Source: JAWXCM01 sp034408745
GTDB taxonomy: Bacteria > Acidobacteriota > Terriglobia > Bryobacterales > Bryobacteraceae
Direction of reading: 5' to 3'
Assembly: GCA_034408745.1 (NCBI GenBank)
Contig: JAWXCM010000363.1
Coordinates: 1 to 40,107, forward strand
Length of the DNA stretch: 40,107 nt
The notes under the pieces are model-generated. The model had not been told where the DNA came from and searched no databases. It saw only the letters and a program-made list of their open reading frames with translations. This document shows positions 15,646 through 25,314 of this stretch, piece after piece; within the stretch, counting starts at the first letter, position 1, and every line of letters begins with the position of its first letter. Made by a program: the position numbers and the translations under genes.

Positions 15646-17307
15646 TTATTGAACTGTGATCTTATGCGCCGACAGCGTGGCGCCCAGCGCCTGATCCAGC
15701 CGCGTCACGCTTTTGTTGAAGTCGAGCCGCGCCACTACGGCACGCCGCCGCGAGTCGGCATACTCGTTCTGGCGAGTCAGTACAAGGAAGTTAGTGGATT
15801 CACCGGTTTGATACAGCCGCCGCTCGCTGTCCAGCTTCTCCTTCGCGGCGCGAGCACTGGATTCCGCGGCGGAGATTCGCTGTCTGGCGGACTCAATTCC
15901 CTGCAACGCATTTCGCACCTGGGCTTCGATTAACTGCTCCGCCCGCGCACGTTCCAGACGTAGCCGTTTTTCGTTTATCAGCGTCTGGCCATAATTAGCG
16001 TCGGCGGCGCGATTTCGGATATTGAAATCGATACTCACTCCCACCTGAAACGACTGGTAATTTCCACCAAACAAGTTATTCAGCGTCGTACCATACCCAC
16101 CCACCAGTGCTCCAGGAACCGAACCAAAGTTGGCCGGAGCAACAGGTGGCAGCCCCTGCGCCGCCGAGAGCTGGTTCAGCCGCGAGTAGATCGGCGTGTT
16201 GATGTCGGCAAACGGGTTCGCTCCGCTGCTCACAGTACCTGCAAGGCCGTTCAGCGAGTATTGTGCGATCGCATTGATCTCGGGCTTGCGCTGATTGGCC
16301 GCCAGTTCCTTCTGGACGTCGTTGATGCCAGTTCGCACAGTGACGGCTTTCAGTTCCGGACGTTCCTTCAGTGCACGGCTGGTGGCCTCGCGAAGATCCT
16401 GGGTGACAGGCTCCAGCAGTTTGTCGTCTACCGGGATGAGGGCTTCGCCCCAGATGGACGCCACACGCTCCGGCGCGATCAGCGTCTTCAGGTTGTTCTC
16501 CGCCTCCGTCACAACAGCGAGCGAGGCGTACCAGGTGTCGACACGCCGCTCCAGTTCTGCTTCAGCGGCTGAGATCTCCACCGGCGCCAGCGTACCGCTG
16601 TTGACCAGCCTCTGATTAATGGCCAGTTGTTCCCTGCCCCAGCCCACCTGGTCCTGCGCCACTGTCACCGCCTCGCGGGCGGCGATCAGGTCGTAGTAGG
16701 CCTGCTGCGTACGACTGACAATGTCGATCACACGGTTCTCCAGGTCGACATTGGCCAGATCGACATTCTTCTTCCGGATCCGCAGTTCGGCGCGGTCGCG
16801 GTCGATGCGAAAATTCCGGAACAGCGGCTGCGTCACGCCGGCTGTCAGTACCGAGTTCAGAGTCGGATTGAAGCTGGTGAACGGATTCGTTGTGGTCAGC
16901 CGCTGGTTGTTGAAGTCGAGGTTTCCGCTGGTCCCGTAGTTGGGCAGCCGCTGCCGCAGCGACATGCTGCTGACAAAACTGCGGTTGGTCAGCTTGCCGC
17001 CCGCGCCCTGTAGTACGCTGGCCACGGGCGTGTTGTCGTTGCTGAACAGAGGCGCCCAGCGAAACGTCGGGTCGAACAGGCCACGCGCGGCCTGCACGCT
17101 CTGGATCGCGGTGTCGCGCGTGGTGCGCTCCACCTCGATGTCGAGATTATTTTCCAGGGCCATCTTGATCGTTTCGTCGAGCGCGATACGGCGCTCCGCG
17201 ATGCTGACGCCAACGCGAGTGGGTGCGGCCGGGTCGGCGGCGACCAGCGTGAACGCACTCAGGGCGATAAACGCAGAACGGGCGGCAATAGTCAGGATTC
17301 GTTTCAT
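15646..17307 (-). CDS. TolC-family outer membrane efflux protein
   Basis: A 553-residue outer membrane channel with a signal peptide (about 1-24, MKRILTIAARSAFIALSAF). It has two long coiled-coil repeats typical of the OEP/TolC fold: ALDETIKMALENNLDIEVER at the start of the first (about 40), AYYDLIAAREAVTVAQDQVGWG (about 205), and QLIEAQVRNALQGIESARQR followed by KEKLDSERRLYQTGESTNF in the second (about 460-510). It is the outer membrane exit duct for the RND pump, 20 bases downstream of that gene and the last gene of the operon. The central insertion with GTVSSGANPFADIN is longer than in E. coli TolC, which is common in this lineage. Confidence 0.9.
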   Translation of the reverse strand: MKRILTIAARSAFIALSAFTLVAADPAAPTRVGVSIAERRIALDETIKMALENNLDIEVERTTRDTAIQSVQAARGLFDPTFRWAPLFSNDNTPVASVLQGAGGKLTNRSFVSSMSLRQRLPNYGTSGNLDFNNQRLTTTNPFTSFNPTLNSVLTAGVTQPLFRNFRIDRDRAELRIRKKNVDLANVDLENRVIDIVSRTQQAYYDLIAAREAVTVAQDQVGWGREQLAINQRLVNSGTLAPVEISAAEAELERRVDTWYASLAVVTEAENNLKTLIAPERVASIWGEALIPVDDKLLEPVTQDLREATSRALKERPELKAVTVRTGINDVQKELAANQRKPEINAIAQYSLNGLAGTVSSGANPFADINTPIYSRLNQLSAAQGLPPVAPANFGSVPGALVGGYGTTLNNLFGGNYQSFQVGVSIDFNIRNRAADANYGQTLINEKRLRLERARAEQLIEAQVRNALQGIESARQRISAAESSARAAKEKLDSERRLYQTGESTNFLVLTRQNEYADSRRRAVVARLDFNKSVTRLDQALGATLSAHKITVQ

Positions 17308-17327
17308 TTGGTTCCAGTCCTTTGCGG

Positions 17328-20300
17328 TCAGTCACCAGACTGCGGTTGAACCTGCGGGCTGGGGGCGACAGGTCGCGTACGGCCGAACAGGCCGCGCACC
17401 CTGCCCCACAGCGAGAGGTGAGCCAGATCGTCAAACAGGGAATACGCCACCGGGGTGACCAGCAACGTCAGCAACAAACACAGCGTCTGTCCGCCGATCA
17501 CGATGATGGCGACCGAGCGTCGAGACCCGGCCCCCGCGCCGCCGCCAAGGGCGAGCGGAATCATGCCCGCCACCAGCGCAGCCGTGGTCATCAGAATCGG
17601 GCGCAGACGGTCGAGACAGCCATGCATGATGGCATCGAGCCTGTCCATGCCCCCGGCGCGCAATGTCTTCACGTGGTCGATCTGCAGAATCGAATTCTTC
17701 TTCACGATGCCAAACAGCACCAGCACACCGACGGACGAGTAAATCACCGAGAAATTTTCGTTGAACAGCAACAGTGCGCCCAGCGCGAACGGCACCGACA
17801 GCGGCAGACTGATAAGAATTGTGATCGGATCGACGAAGCTTTCAAACTGCGCCGCCAGCACCATATACATGAATATGATGGACAGGATGAAGGCGAGGAC
17901 AAAGTTCGAAGCCGCGCGCCCGAATTCCTTCGACTGCCCGATCAGCCCGGAGTCATAGCCGGAGGGCATGTTGAGCTCGTCGATTGTCTTGTTCAGTTCC
18001 ACCAGAACCGTACTGAGCGCGGTCCCTTTCACCAGGTTGGCCGTGATCAGGATCTGCCGCTGGCGATTGTAGCGCTCAATCTGTGTCGGACCCGTGGCCG
18101 ATTCGAACTTCGCCACATTCGATACCGCCACGTTGCCGAGCGTTGTGGAAGGCACAAACAAACGGTCCAGCGCCTCCGGACTGTTGCGAAATTCTTTGTC
18201 GACGCGAAGTTCCACGTCGTACCGGTCGTCGCCCTCGCGATACGTGGTGACCTGATTGTCGCCGCCCACCAGTACGCGCATGGCGTTGGCGATGGAGGCC
18301 ACACTGACATTGAGATCGGCCGCCTTGTCGCGGTTCACCACCACACGCACTTCCGGCTTGCCCGATTCATACGAGCTGTCGAGATCCGTCACGCCGGGCA
18401 GCGCGGCCAGGCGCTTCTTTACCTGCTGCGCGTATTTTTCCAGCTGCTGCAAGTCCGGCCCCTGCAGGAAGAACTGTAGTTCGGCAGCCGAACCAGCACC
18501 CTGAATCAGAGACGGCTGCTGCACGCCTAGCGTCAGATCTTTAAACTTGCTGACGCGCTCACGAGCCATCAGCATGATCGCCTGCTGCGAGAGCGTACGT
18601 TCCTCCGGCTGCACCAGTTCGATAAGGATGGAGCCGCGGTCCACCTGCTTCCGCTGGTCGGCGCCGATCGTGGTCAACACGTCGCGCACGCCAGGCAGCG
18701 TCTTCAGCTCATCTTCCAGTTGCTTCACGAAGTCAGCCGACCCCTGCAACGACGAGCCCGGGGGCAGCTTCATCACAACTTCAAACTCGCTCTGATCATC
18801 CTGCGGGATGAAGTTCTTGCCCACTGCCATGAACAGCGGGACAGTCGACGCAAACACCAGGAGGCAGATCAACACAATCGCCCAGCGGTGGCTCATCGAC
18901 CACAGAAGCATCCGCTCATAGGGCTTCGCCGTGACCTTGTACAGCCAGGAATCCTTCGTCTTCTTCGAATCATTCTCCGCATCGGCCGACCGCAGGAACT
19001 TCGCACAAAGCATCGGCGTCATGGTGAAGCTGACCAGCAGGGACACCATGATGGCGAATGCGGCGGTGTAACCGAAGCTCGACATGAACTTGCCCACGAT
19101 GCCGCTCATCATCGCGACCGGAAGGAAGATGATGACGAGACTCAGCGTCGTGGCCATAACCGCGAGACCGATGTCCCGCGTACCCGCTATCGCCGCCTCA
19201 ACCGGCGACATATGCTTCTCTTCCATGTACCGGAACACGTTCTCCAGCACCACGATGGCGTCGTCGATCACGATGCCGACCATCAGCACCAGAGCCAGCA
19301 TCGTGATTTGGTTCAGCGTGAATCCCATGGCGTTCATCAGCGTGTAAGTAGCGATGATGGACGTCGGGATAGCGACCGCCGCGATCAGCGTCGCGCGCCA
19401 GTTGCGGATGAACACGAACACGATGAACGCGGCGAACAGACCACCCAGCACCAGGTGCTCCTGAACCGCCTTGAACGATTCCGAGATGAACTGCGACTGA
19501 TCCCGCGAGTACGTGACGCGCACGTCGGGTGGCATCGATTTCCGCAGTTCCACAATCCGGCCCTTAATGTTTTGGATGACGTCGAGCGTGTTCGTTCCGG
19601 CCTGCTTGCGGACTTCCAGAACGACCGCGTCCTGCCCGTTCAGGCGAGCCATGGAACGCGGCTCTTCCACACCGTCAACCACGCGTCCGACATCGGAAAT
19701 GCGCACCGGCGTGCCGCCCACGTTGGCGACAACGATGCGCGCAAAATCGCGCGGGTCCACCACCCGGCCCATGGTTCGCAGCGATACTTCCCGCGCGCCC
19801 TGATCAATGCGGCCGCCAGGAATTTCGACGTTCTGCGCAGCCAGCGCGGCGCGAATCTGCTCCACATTCAGGTTGTAGGAGTACAGCCTTTCTCCGTCGA
19901 GCACCACCTGAATCTGGCGCTGCCGGTCGCCGACAAAACGTACCTGACCGACGCCCTTCAGCGATTCGATATTCTTCTTGATCTTGTCGTCCACCAGCTT
20001 GGTGGTCTCGCGAATGTCGCGCTGCGCCGAGACCGCGATATTGAGAATCGGCGATGCATCGGTCGCGACCTTCTCGATGACAGGAGGGTCGGCGTCCTGA
20101 GGCAACTCGGGCAGAACACGGTTGACCTTGTCGCGAATTTCCTGCGCACCGACTTCCGGATCCTTGTCGAGCATGAACTGCACGGCAACGATCGAAACGC
20201 CCTCGGCTGAGGTGGAGCGCAGATCGTCGATGCCGGCGATTGTATTGACCGCTTCTTCGATGCGCTTGCTGACCTGCGTCTCTACTTCTTCCGGTGCCGC

Positions 20301-20462
20301 GCCGCGAAGCGTGGTGGTAATGGTGACAATCGGGAGATCGATCTTCGGGAAGAGGTCGACGCCCAGCTTTACGTACGAATCGATGCCCAGCACCACCAGC
20401 ATCATGATCAGCATGGTGGCGAACACAGGCCGCCTGATACAAACTTCAGCTAATTTCTGCAT
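17328..20462 (-). CDS. RND multidrug efflux permease (AcrB/MexB type)
   Basis: A 1044-residue inner-membrane pump of the hydrophobe/amphiphile RND family, full length. The N-terminus IRRPVFATMLIMMLVVLG starts TM1. The proton-relay segment of TM4 contains VLMVGIVIDDAIVVLENVFR with the paired Asp residues. Two large periplasmic loops follow the TM1/TM7 pattern, and the C-terminal half has LFGIVKKNSILQIDHVK. It takes substrates from the periplasm or outer membrane leaflet and passes them to TolC. ATG 20462 lies 12 bases after the stop of the membrane fusion gene. Which drugs it exports cannot be read from the sequence. Confidence 0.95.
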   Translation of the reverse strand: MQKLAEVCIRRPVFATMLIMMLVVLGIDSYVKLGVDLFPKIDLPIVTITTTLRGAAPEEVETQVSKRIEEAVNTIAGIDDLRSTSAEGVSIVAVQFMLDKDPEVGAQEIRDKVNRVLPELPQDADPPVIEKVATDASPILNIAVSAQRDIRETTKLVDDKIKKNIESLKGVGQVRFVGDRQRQIQVVLDGERLYSYNLNVEQIRAALAAQNVEIPGGRIDQGAREVSLRTMGRVVDPRDFARIVVANVGGTPVRISDVGRVVDGVEEPRSMARLNGQDAVVLEVRKQAGTNTLDVIQNIKGRIVELRKSMPPDVRVTYSRDQSQFISESFKAVQEHLVLGGLFAAFIVFVFIRNWRATLIAAVAIPTSIIATYTLMNAMGFTLNQITMLALVLMVGIVIDDAIVVLENVFRYMEEKHMSPVEAAIAGTRDIGLAVMATTLSLVIIFLPVAMMSGIVGKFMSSFGYTAAFAIMVSLLVSFTMTPMLCAKFLRSADAENDSKKTKDSWLYKVTAKPYERMLLWSMSHRWAIVLICLLVFASTVPLFMAVGKNFIPQDDQSEFEVVMKLPPGSSLQGSADFVKQLEDELKTLPGVRDVLTTIGADQRKQVDRGSILIELVQPEERTLSQQAIMLMARERVSKFKDLTLGVQQPSLIQGAGSAAELQFFLQGPDLQQLEKYAQQVKKRLAALPGVTDLDSSYESGKPEVRVVVNRDKAADLNVSVASIANAMRVLVGGDNQVTTYREGDDRYDVELRVDKEFRNSPEALDRLFVPSTTLGNVAVSNVAKFESATGPTQIERYNRQRQILITANLVKGTALSTVLVELNKTIDELNMPSGYDSGLIGQSKEFGRAASNFVLAFILSIIFMYMVLAAQFESFVDPITILISLPLSVPFALGALLLFNENFSVIYSSVGVLVLFGIVKKNSILQIDHVKTLRAGGMDRLDAIMHGCLDRLRPILMTTAALVAGMIPLALGGGAGAGSRRSVAIIVIGGQTLCLLLTLLVTPVAYSLFDDLAHLSLWGRVRGLFGRTRPVAPSPQVQPQSGD

Positions 20463-20474
20463 GATGAAGTGGAC

Positions 20475-21677
20475 CTATCCCTTCGGAACAACCTTCACGG
20501 GCGCTCCGCCAGTTAGTTGGCCGACGCCGCTGACCGCGACGATGTCGCCGGCATGAACCGCGTCGCCAGGAATCTCAACCCAGTCGCCGAGCTCCTGTCC
20601 AGGCTCGATCCGCTGCTCCACAGCCTTGCCATTGCGAATCACGAACAGCTTGTTCAGACCGGCGACGTTGTAGATGGCGCGCTTCGGCACAATCACGGCT
20701 TCGGCGCCCTTCATCAGGCCGATCTGCACCTGCACGAACATACCGGGCCGGAGACGCGCGTCGTTGGCGCTGATTCGTGCTTCCGCGGTCAGGGTGCGCG
20801 ACTTCGATTCCAGCGATGGATTCAGTTCCCGGACCACCGCCTTGAACGTGGCGCCCGGCGCTGCTCCCGTGGTGAAGCTCAGTTCGGTGCCAGGTCGGAT
20901 GGAACCTGCCGCCGTTTCCGGCACTTCCAGGCGAAGTCGCAGTGGATTCGTTTTAATCAGCGTCACCAGTGGCGTGTTTTCTTTTAAATATTGCCCCGGC
21001 GCAACCAGCCTCTGGCTGACCGCACCATCGAACGGGGCCCGAACCGTCGCGTCATTCAGCCGCTTTTTCGCCAGGCTGACCTCGGCTTTCAGGGCCTGCA
21101 CCTGCGCCAGCAACATTCGGGCATCGTCGCGCGCAGCCTCATATATGGCCTCGCGAGCCTGAAGTCCCTTCTGAATTTCCGTATATCTTTCCTGCGCGAT
21201 GTCCCCGGTTTTCACCAGCCGGCCCGCGTTTTCGAACTTGCTTTTGGCGTCTTCCATCTGCGCCTGCGCCTGACGGATCGCCGGAGTGAATTCGGGCCGG
21301 ACATCTTCCTGGTTCGGATCCAGCCCGAGCCGCGCCAAAGTCTGTGCCAGAGCCGCTTTGCTGCGATCCAGTGCGAAGGTCAGTTCCTGCTTGTCGAGTT
21401 CGGCAATCACCTGACCCTTTCGTATAAACTGGCCAAAATCGACCGGAATCGAGATAACGCGGCCTGGGACCTCGGCACTGACGGACACGGTCTCGTCCGG
21501 ATTGAGCGAGCCGGTAACCGAAAGCGTTCGATCAAGCTGCCTGCTCTGGGCAGCGGCGGTCTGGATGCTAATCGGCTCGGGCGCTTTGGTTGTGGCGGCC
21601 TCGGCCTTCTTTTCCTGCTTCGCGCAGCCGGACAGGAACAGTACTGCGGCAAGGAGAGGAGGTGCAACTTTATTCAT
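20475..21677 (-). CDS. RND periplasmic adaptor (membrane fusion) lipoprotein
   Basis: A 400-residue HlyD/AcrA-type adaptor. The start is ATG 21677: it overlaps the tetR stop and is directly followed by a lipoprotein signal with lipobox LSGC (Cys18); an open frame reaches back to 21800 within tetR. The following features are visible: the barrel-sandwich half motif VPGRVISIPVDFGQFIRKGQVIAELD, a coiled-coil hairpin (about 115-190), the second half VRAPFDGAVSQRLVAPGQYLKENTPLVTL, then a beta-barrel and a membrane-proximal domain. It bridges the RND pump and TolC. Confidence 0.93.
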   Translation of the reverse strand: MNKVAPPLLAAVLFLSGCAKQEKKAEAATTKAPEPISIQTAAAQSRQLDRTLSVTGSLNPDETVSVSAEVPGRVISIPVDFGQFIRKGQVIAELDKQELTFALDRSKAALAQTLARLGLDPNQEDVRPEFTPAIRQAQAQMEDAKSKFENAGRLVKTGDIAQERYTEIQKGLQAREAIYEAARDDARMLLAQVQALKAEVSLAKKRLNDATVRAPFDGAVSQRLVAPGQYLKENTPLVTLIKTNPLRLRLEVPETAAGSIRPGTELSFTTGAAPGATFKAVVRELNPSLESKSRTLTAEARISANDARLRPGMFVQVQIGLMKGAEAVIVPKRAIYNVAGLNKLFVIRNGKAVEQRIEPGQELGDWVEIPGDAVHAGDIVAVSGVGQLTGGAPVKVVPKG

Positions 21678-22323
21678 TGTTATTTTCCGATTTGTCCTGT
21701 ACACACATACCACTGACGAAGATATCCACCATCCGCCGAACGGCTTCCTTCGGCTCATAAGCCAGGGGGTGGACCTTAAATACAACCGCGGTAAGCGCAT
21801 AATGCGCTACCATTCCAAAAAAACCGCGTGCCGCGACAGCGGGGTCGATCTCCGCACGGATACGGCCTGCGGACTGACGCCGGGCGATATAGCCCGAGAC
21901 GATCAGGAAGCAACCGTTACTTCGCTCGTGAAACAAATTCTTTAGTTCGTGATTCTCCAGATTGCTGTAAAGCAGCAACCGCACGAACGCTTCGTCGGTC
22001 GCGTACCAGTCAATGATGGATTCCGCGAGTGCGTGGAAAAATGCATGATCGTCGGCCGAATCCTGAAACTGGAGACTCAGCCGGGAGAGGATCTCCACCC
22101 CCGTCCGCGCCATGGCCTCGATGATGGCGCTGTACAGGTCGCCCTTCGTCCGAAAATGCTCGTACAGGACGGGCTCGGTTACGCCGGCGGCGGCCGCCAG
22201 CTCCCTCGTGGTCGTTCCGCGATAGCCCTTTTCGGCGAACAACTTACAGGCCGTGTCGAGGATCACGGCGCGGCGGTCCTCGGACGACATTCGGGGCTGA
22301 CGGGTGGTTGCTTTGGGATTCAT
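21670..22323 (-). CDS. TetR-family repressor of the efflux operon
   Basis: A 217-residue TetR regulator. The N-terminal DNA-binding domain (about 15-62) reads AVILDTACKLFAEKGY, then GTTTRELAAAAGVTEPVLYEHFRTKGDLY, the standard helix-turn-helix. The C-terminal helices form the ligand pocket, with no close family hint. It is the first gene of the efflux operon: its stop overlaps the start of the adaptor gene by eight bases. The array of 15-bp repeats just upstream of its ATG is the likely operator, so it would repress itself and the pump together and release on ligand binding. Confidence 0.9.
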   Translation of the reverse strand: MNPKATTRQPRMSSEDRRAVILDTACKLFAEKGYRGTTTRELAAAAGVTEPVLYEHFRTKGDLYSAIIEAMARTGVEILSRLSLQFQDSADDHAFFHALAESIIDWYATDEAFVRLLLYSNLENHELKNLFHERSNGCFLIVSGYIARRQSAGRIRAEIDPAVAARGFFGMVAHYALTAVVFKVHPLAYEPKEAVRRMVDIFVSGMCVQDKSENNNE

Positions 22324-22335
22324 CTGGCAGTCTGG

Positions 22336-22395
22336 GCGAAGCTAGCTCTTGCTAAGTTAGCCTTCACTAAATTAGCGCACACTAGGTAACGCGTC
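22336..22395. promoter_or_regulatory. Four 15-bp imperfect repeats, probable TetR operators
   Basis: Four consecutive 15-bp units begin at 22336, 22351, 22366 and 22381. The second contains the palindrome GCTAAGTTAGC (22351-22361) and the third CTAAATTAG (22367-22375); the outer two are more degenerate. They start 13 bases upstream of the tetR ATG, in the space shared with the divergent gene at 22458. The spacing of one and a half helical turns would put neighbouring sites on opposite faces of the DNA. Confidence 0.65.
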
Positions 22396-22457
22396 AACCA
22401 GAGGTTAAGAGGTTTTTTTTCGAACCCAGCAGCCGTTTTGCCGCGTTACAAGAAGTG

Positions 22458-23045
22458 ATGCTTCGTAAACTGATAGTTCCGCTTCTGCTGTCCTGCTCCG
22501 CTCTGCTCGCCGTCGACAGTTCCGCCCCACGGTCGGAATACCGTCTCCTCTCCACATCGAAGACGTCGACCATGGAGAAGGAGATGAATGAAGCCGCTTC
22601 CGCCGGATTCCTGTTCAGCTCCGTGATGGGAGGCGAAACCGCATTTGGCGGAAAAGAGACCGTTGTCGTGATGGGGAAGGTGGATGGCAACCCGGCAGGC
22701 CCGGCGAAGTACCGGCTTCTGGCGGCCAGCAAAACGTCCACCCTCGAAAAGGAACTCAACGAGGCCGGCCGCGACGGCTATTCGTACCGCGGCGTGACGG
22801 TGTTCGAGTCGGCGTTTGGCGGACGCGAGGTTGCCGTCATTCTGGAACGTCAGGCCAACGACTCGCACCCATGGGCTTACCGTGTGCTCGCCACCAACCG
22901 CACCTCAACTATGGAAAAGGAACTGAAGCAGGCGGGCGCAGAGAGCTTCCGCCTGCATGGCATGTGCGTCGGCAAAACGGCGTTCGGTGGGAACGAGGTG
23001 ATCTCGATCCTGTCGAAGGCCGATCAGGGCTCGGGCTCAAAGTAA
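22458..23045 (+). CDS. Secreted protein with three tandem about 50-residue repeats
   Basis: A 195-residue exported protein of unknown function. The signal peptide MLRKLIVPLLLSCSALLAV is followed by three copies of one repeat: YRLLSTSKTSTMEKEMNEA, YRLLAASKTSTLEKELNEA and YRVLATNRTSTMEKELKQA. Each continues with a glycine-bearing segment and ends in a version of TAFGGKE plus a hydrophobic strand. The layout of one helix and two strands per repeat resembles DUF4177-like modules, which is a guess. ATG 22458 is preferred over GTG 22455 because the signal peptide starts there. It is divergent from tetR and its 3' end overlaps the following minus-strand gene by 22 bases. Confidence 0.7.
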   Translation: MLRKLIVPLLLSCSALLAVDSSAPRSEYRLLSTSKTSTMEKEMNEAASAGFLFSSVMGGETAFGGKETVVVMGKVDGNPAGPAKYRLLAASKTSTLEKELNEAGRDGYSYRGVTVFESAFGGREVAVILERQANDSHPWAYRVLATNRTSTMEKELKQAGAESFRLHGMCVGKTAFGGNEVISILSKADQGSGSK

Positions 23046-25280
23046 GACGCGTATCCACCGCCGATATTTTTGGCCAGCCACAGGCTGTACTCGCGATCTG
23101 CCGTGCGCGTGATCTCGCGTCGACCCACAGGCGCCGTGTTGGTATACACAAACACGGCCTGCGCCCCTTCCGGCGTTTTGCCGATCACCACGACTTCGTC
23201 GCGGAAGTCGCCCGCAAGGTCCGCGCACATCACGTACGAGCCCTTGCCCAGTTCATTCGGACGACCTGCGAGCGGCTCGATGGTCTTGCCATTAAAACGC
23301 CCCAGCCGCGCGCCGTCCGCTGAGATCAGATCGCGCGCCAGGCCCCCGGTCCAGTTCACCGGCTTGTAGCCCGGCGGGAACTGATCCAGCAGCACCTTCC
23401 CGTCGGCCGCCAGCAGCACAGTGTCTTTAATCAGGTGGCCGTCCCGATTGGTATACATCTCCATGCCAGGCGAGTCGGCCAGAATATCGGCCACCCAGCC
23501 CGTATGCGCGTGGGACCAGCGCGGATCCGTCTCGCGGTTCGATTTCCAGATGATCTTGCCGGTCGGCGCATCGACCAGATACGCCCCGGCATGCACGCTG
23601 CTTTCCACCGCATAGAACACCTGCCGGTGCTTCGACCCAGGCAGAATGTGTTTGACCGCGACAATATCCGGGTGCTCGCGGTAGATGGACCACCGCAGCT
23701 TGCCATCGCCTCCGAGGACCGTGGTGCCGTTAATAATCTCGTCTTTCCCGTCGCCATCGATATCGGCAACATCGATGTGGTGGGACCCGCTCCCGCTGGT
23801 CTCGGCGAAGCTCTCGTACCGCCACAGCTTCTTCATTTCGGGATCGAACGCTTCGAAGATCTCGTTCTCATAGAGGCCGGTCTGCGTCACCAGCGAGGGC
23901 GTTTTGCCATTCAGATACGCCACCGCCAGGTGAATGCGCGTCGAGCTCTTCGCAAAATCCGTCGCCATCTCCGCCCACGCCGTCTTGCGCTTCACCCGCC
24001 CCGTCATCCCGTCGAGCACGGCCAGGAACACGCTGTCACCTTCCTGCACCCGCGTGATCACTTCCGCTCGGCCGTCGCCATCCAGGTCGTAGACCAGCAC
24101 AGGCACGTTGTTCGCACTGCCGAAGGCGTGATCGTGCCAGACCAGCGGGCGGCGCCAGAGGGACCGGCCCCAGCTGCTGAACGCCTCCAGTTCCACCGGC
24201 ACGGCCGGGTCTCTCGACATTTCTTTAATCCCGTGGTCCAGCCGCAGGACGCAATCCATCACTCCGTCTCCGTCCAGATCGCCGAAAATCGGGATCATTC
24301 CGCCATCCTGCACGGTCGGCTGGAATGTCGCGATCAGGCCGGAGGGCTGGCCCGCAGGCAGTTCGACAGCGGCCCACTCTGACGGCGGACCCTCGACACC
24401 GGAGGGCAGAACCGGGCGCACCCGGTAGTACGTGCGGCCGCTGGCCGGGGGCTGGGCATCTACGTATTCGGTGCCGCCAGTCACGGGCGACTTCGTGATC
24501 CGCATCCCGGCGGAATCGCGCCGGGTAGCCCGGTAAACGTGGAATCCCGCTTTGGGATCGTCGCCAGGGTGCAGTTGCCAGCCCACGTAGACCCCCCCGG
24601 CCGAAGGAGCAGCAGCCACTCGGCGCGTTCGCAGCTCAAAGTGAGTCATGCCCTCCGGCTGCCGTACCACACGGAAGCCGAGATCGGGGTGCCGAATGCC
24701 GGCGGACGCTCCGCCCCGGACTCCCGTTCGCAGGTAGTAATCGCTCCTTGCCCATGAACCGCCCGTGATGCTGTTCTCGATTTCCGTGCGGTCGTCGATG
24801 CGGTACTTGAACCGGATCACTGCCGGATCGGGGTAGGAGCGACCATCTGCCACACGTTACCGGCCATGTCATACAGGCCCCACGCGTTCGGCGGATAGCT
24901 TTTCACCGGCTTGAGAAACTTGCGCCAGTCGGCGAACGTGCGGTCTCCGGCCGTATCGTAATTGGCGTCCGACGCCGTCGGATCGGCACTGCCCCACGGG
25001 TACTTTGCCGACTTCTCGCCAGCCCGGGCAGCGAGGTCGAATTCGAGCTGCGTCGGCAGCCGGTAATGGCGCTTTTCCGTACGGCAGCCCAATAAATCGG
25101 CGGTTTGGCACCGATCGCGTTGACGTAGCGGCGATACTCCGCATTGGTAACCGGGTGATCGCAGATCTCAAAACTGTCGACACGGTGGGACCCCGATGTT
25201 GCTTCCTTTACAAGGACGAAGCCATCCGGTGTCGCGGCGGACAAAGCGGCGGCTGCAAGAGCGCAGTACAGAAGGCGCAT
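23024..25280 (-). pseudogene. FGE-sulfatase/FnIII/PL11-like lyase fusion, frameshifted
   Basis: Three overlapping minus-strand frames together encode one large secreted protein. Frame 1 (25280 to about 25095): signal peptide MRLLYCALAAAALSAATP, then DGFVLVKEATSG and FEICDHPVTNAEYRRYVN, the start of a formylglycine-generating-enzyme (FGE/SUMF1) domain. Frame 2 (about 25092 to 24840): HYRLPTQLEFDLAARAGE and NAWGLYDMAGNVWQM, the middle of that domain. Frame 3 (about 24850 to 23024): SITGGSWARSDYYLRTG and DLGFRVVR close it, followed by an FnIII-like module (VYRATRR to YYRVRPV) and a beta-propeller-like part with FGDLDGDG, VYDLDGDGRAE and VADIDGDGKDEI, similar to PL11 rhamnogalacturonan lyases. 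Both junctions need a one-base backward shift, so two deletions or two sequence errors are likely. Confidence 0.7.
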
Positions 25281-25314
25281 TGGAAGTTGCTTTCATTATT
25301 CACCAACACCACCT

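Noticed and set aside
18720..20210. Very long plus-strand open frame (496 residues) opposite the RND pump
   Set aside because: His/Arg-rich shadow of the GC-rich RND gene on the other strand; no domain.
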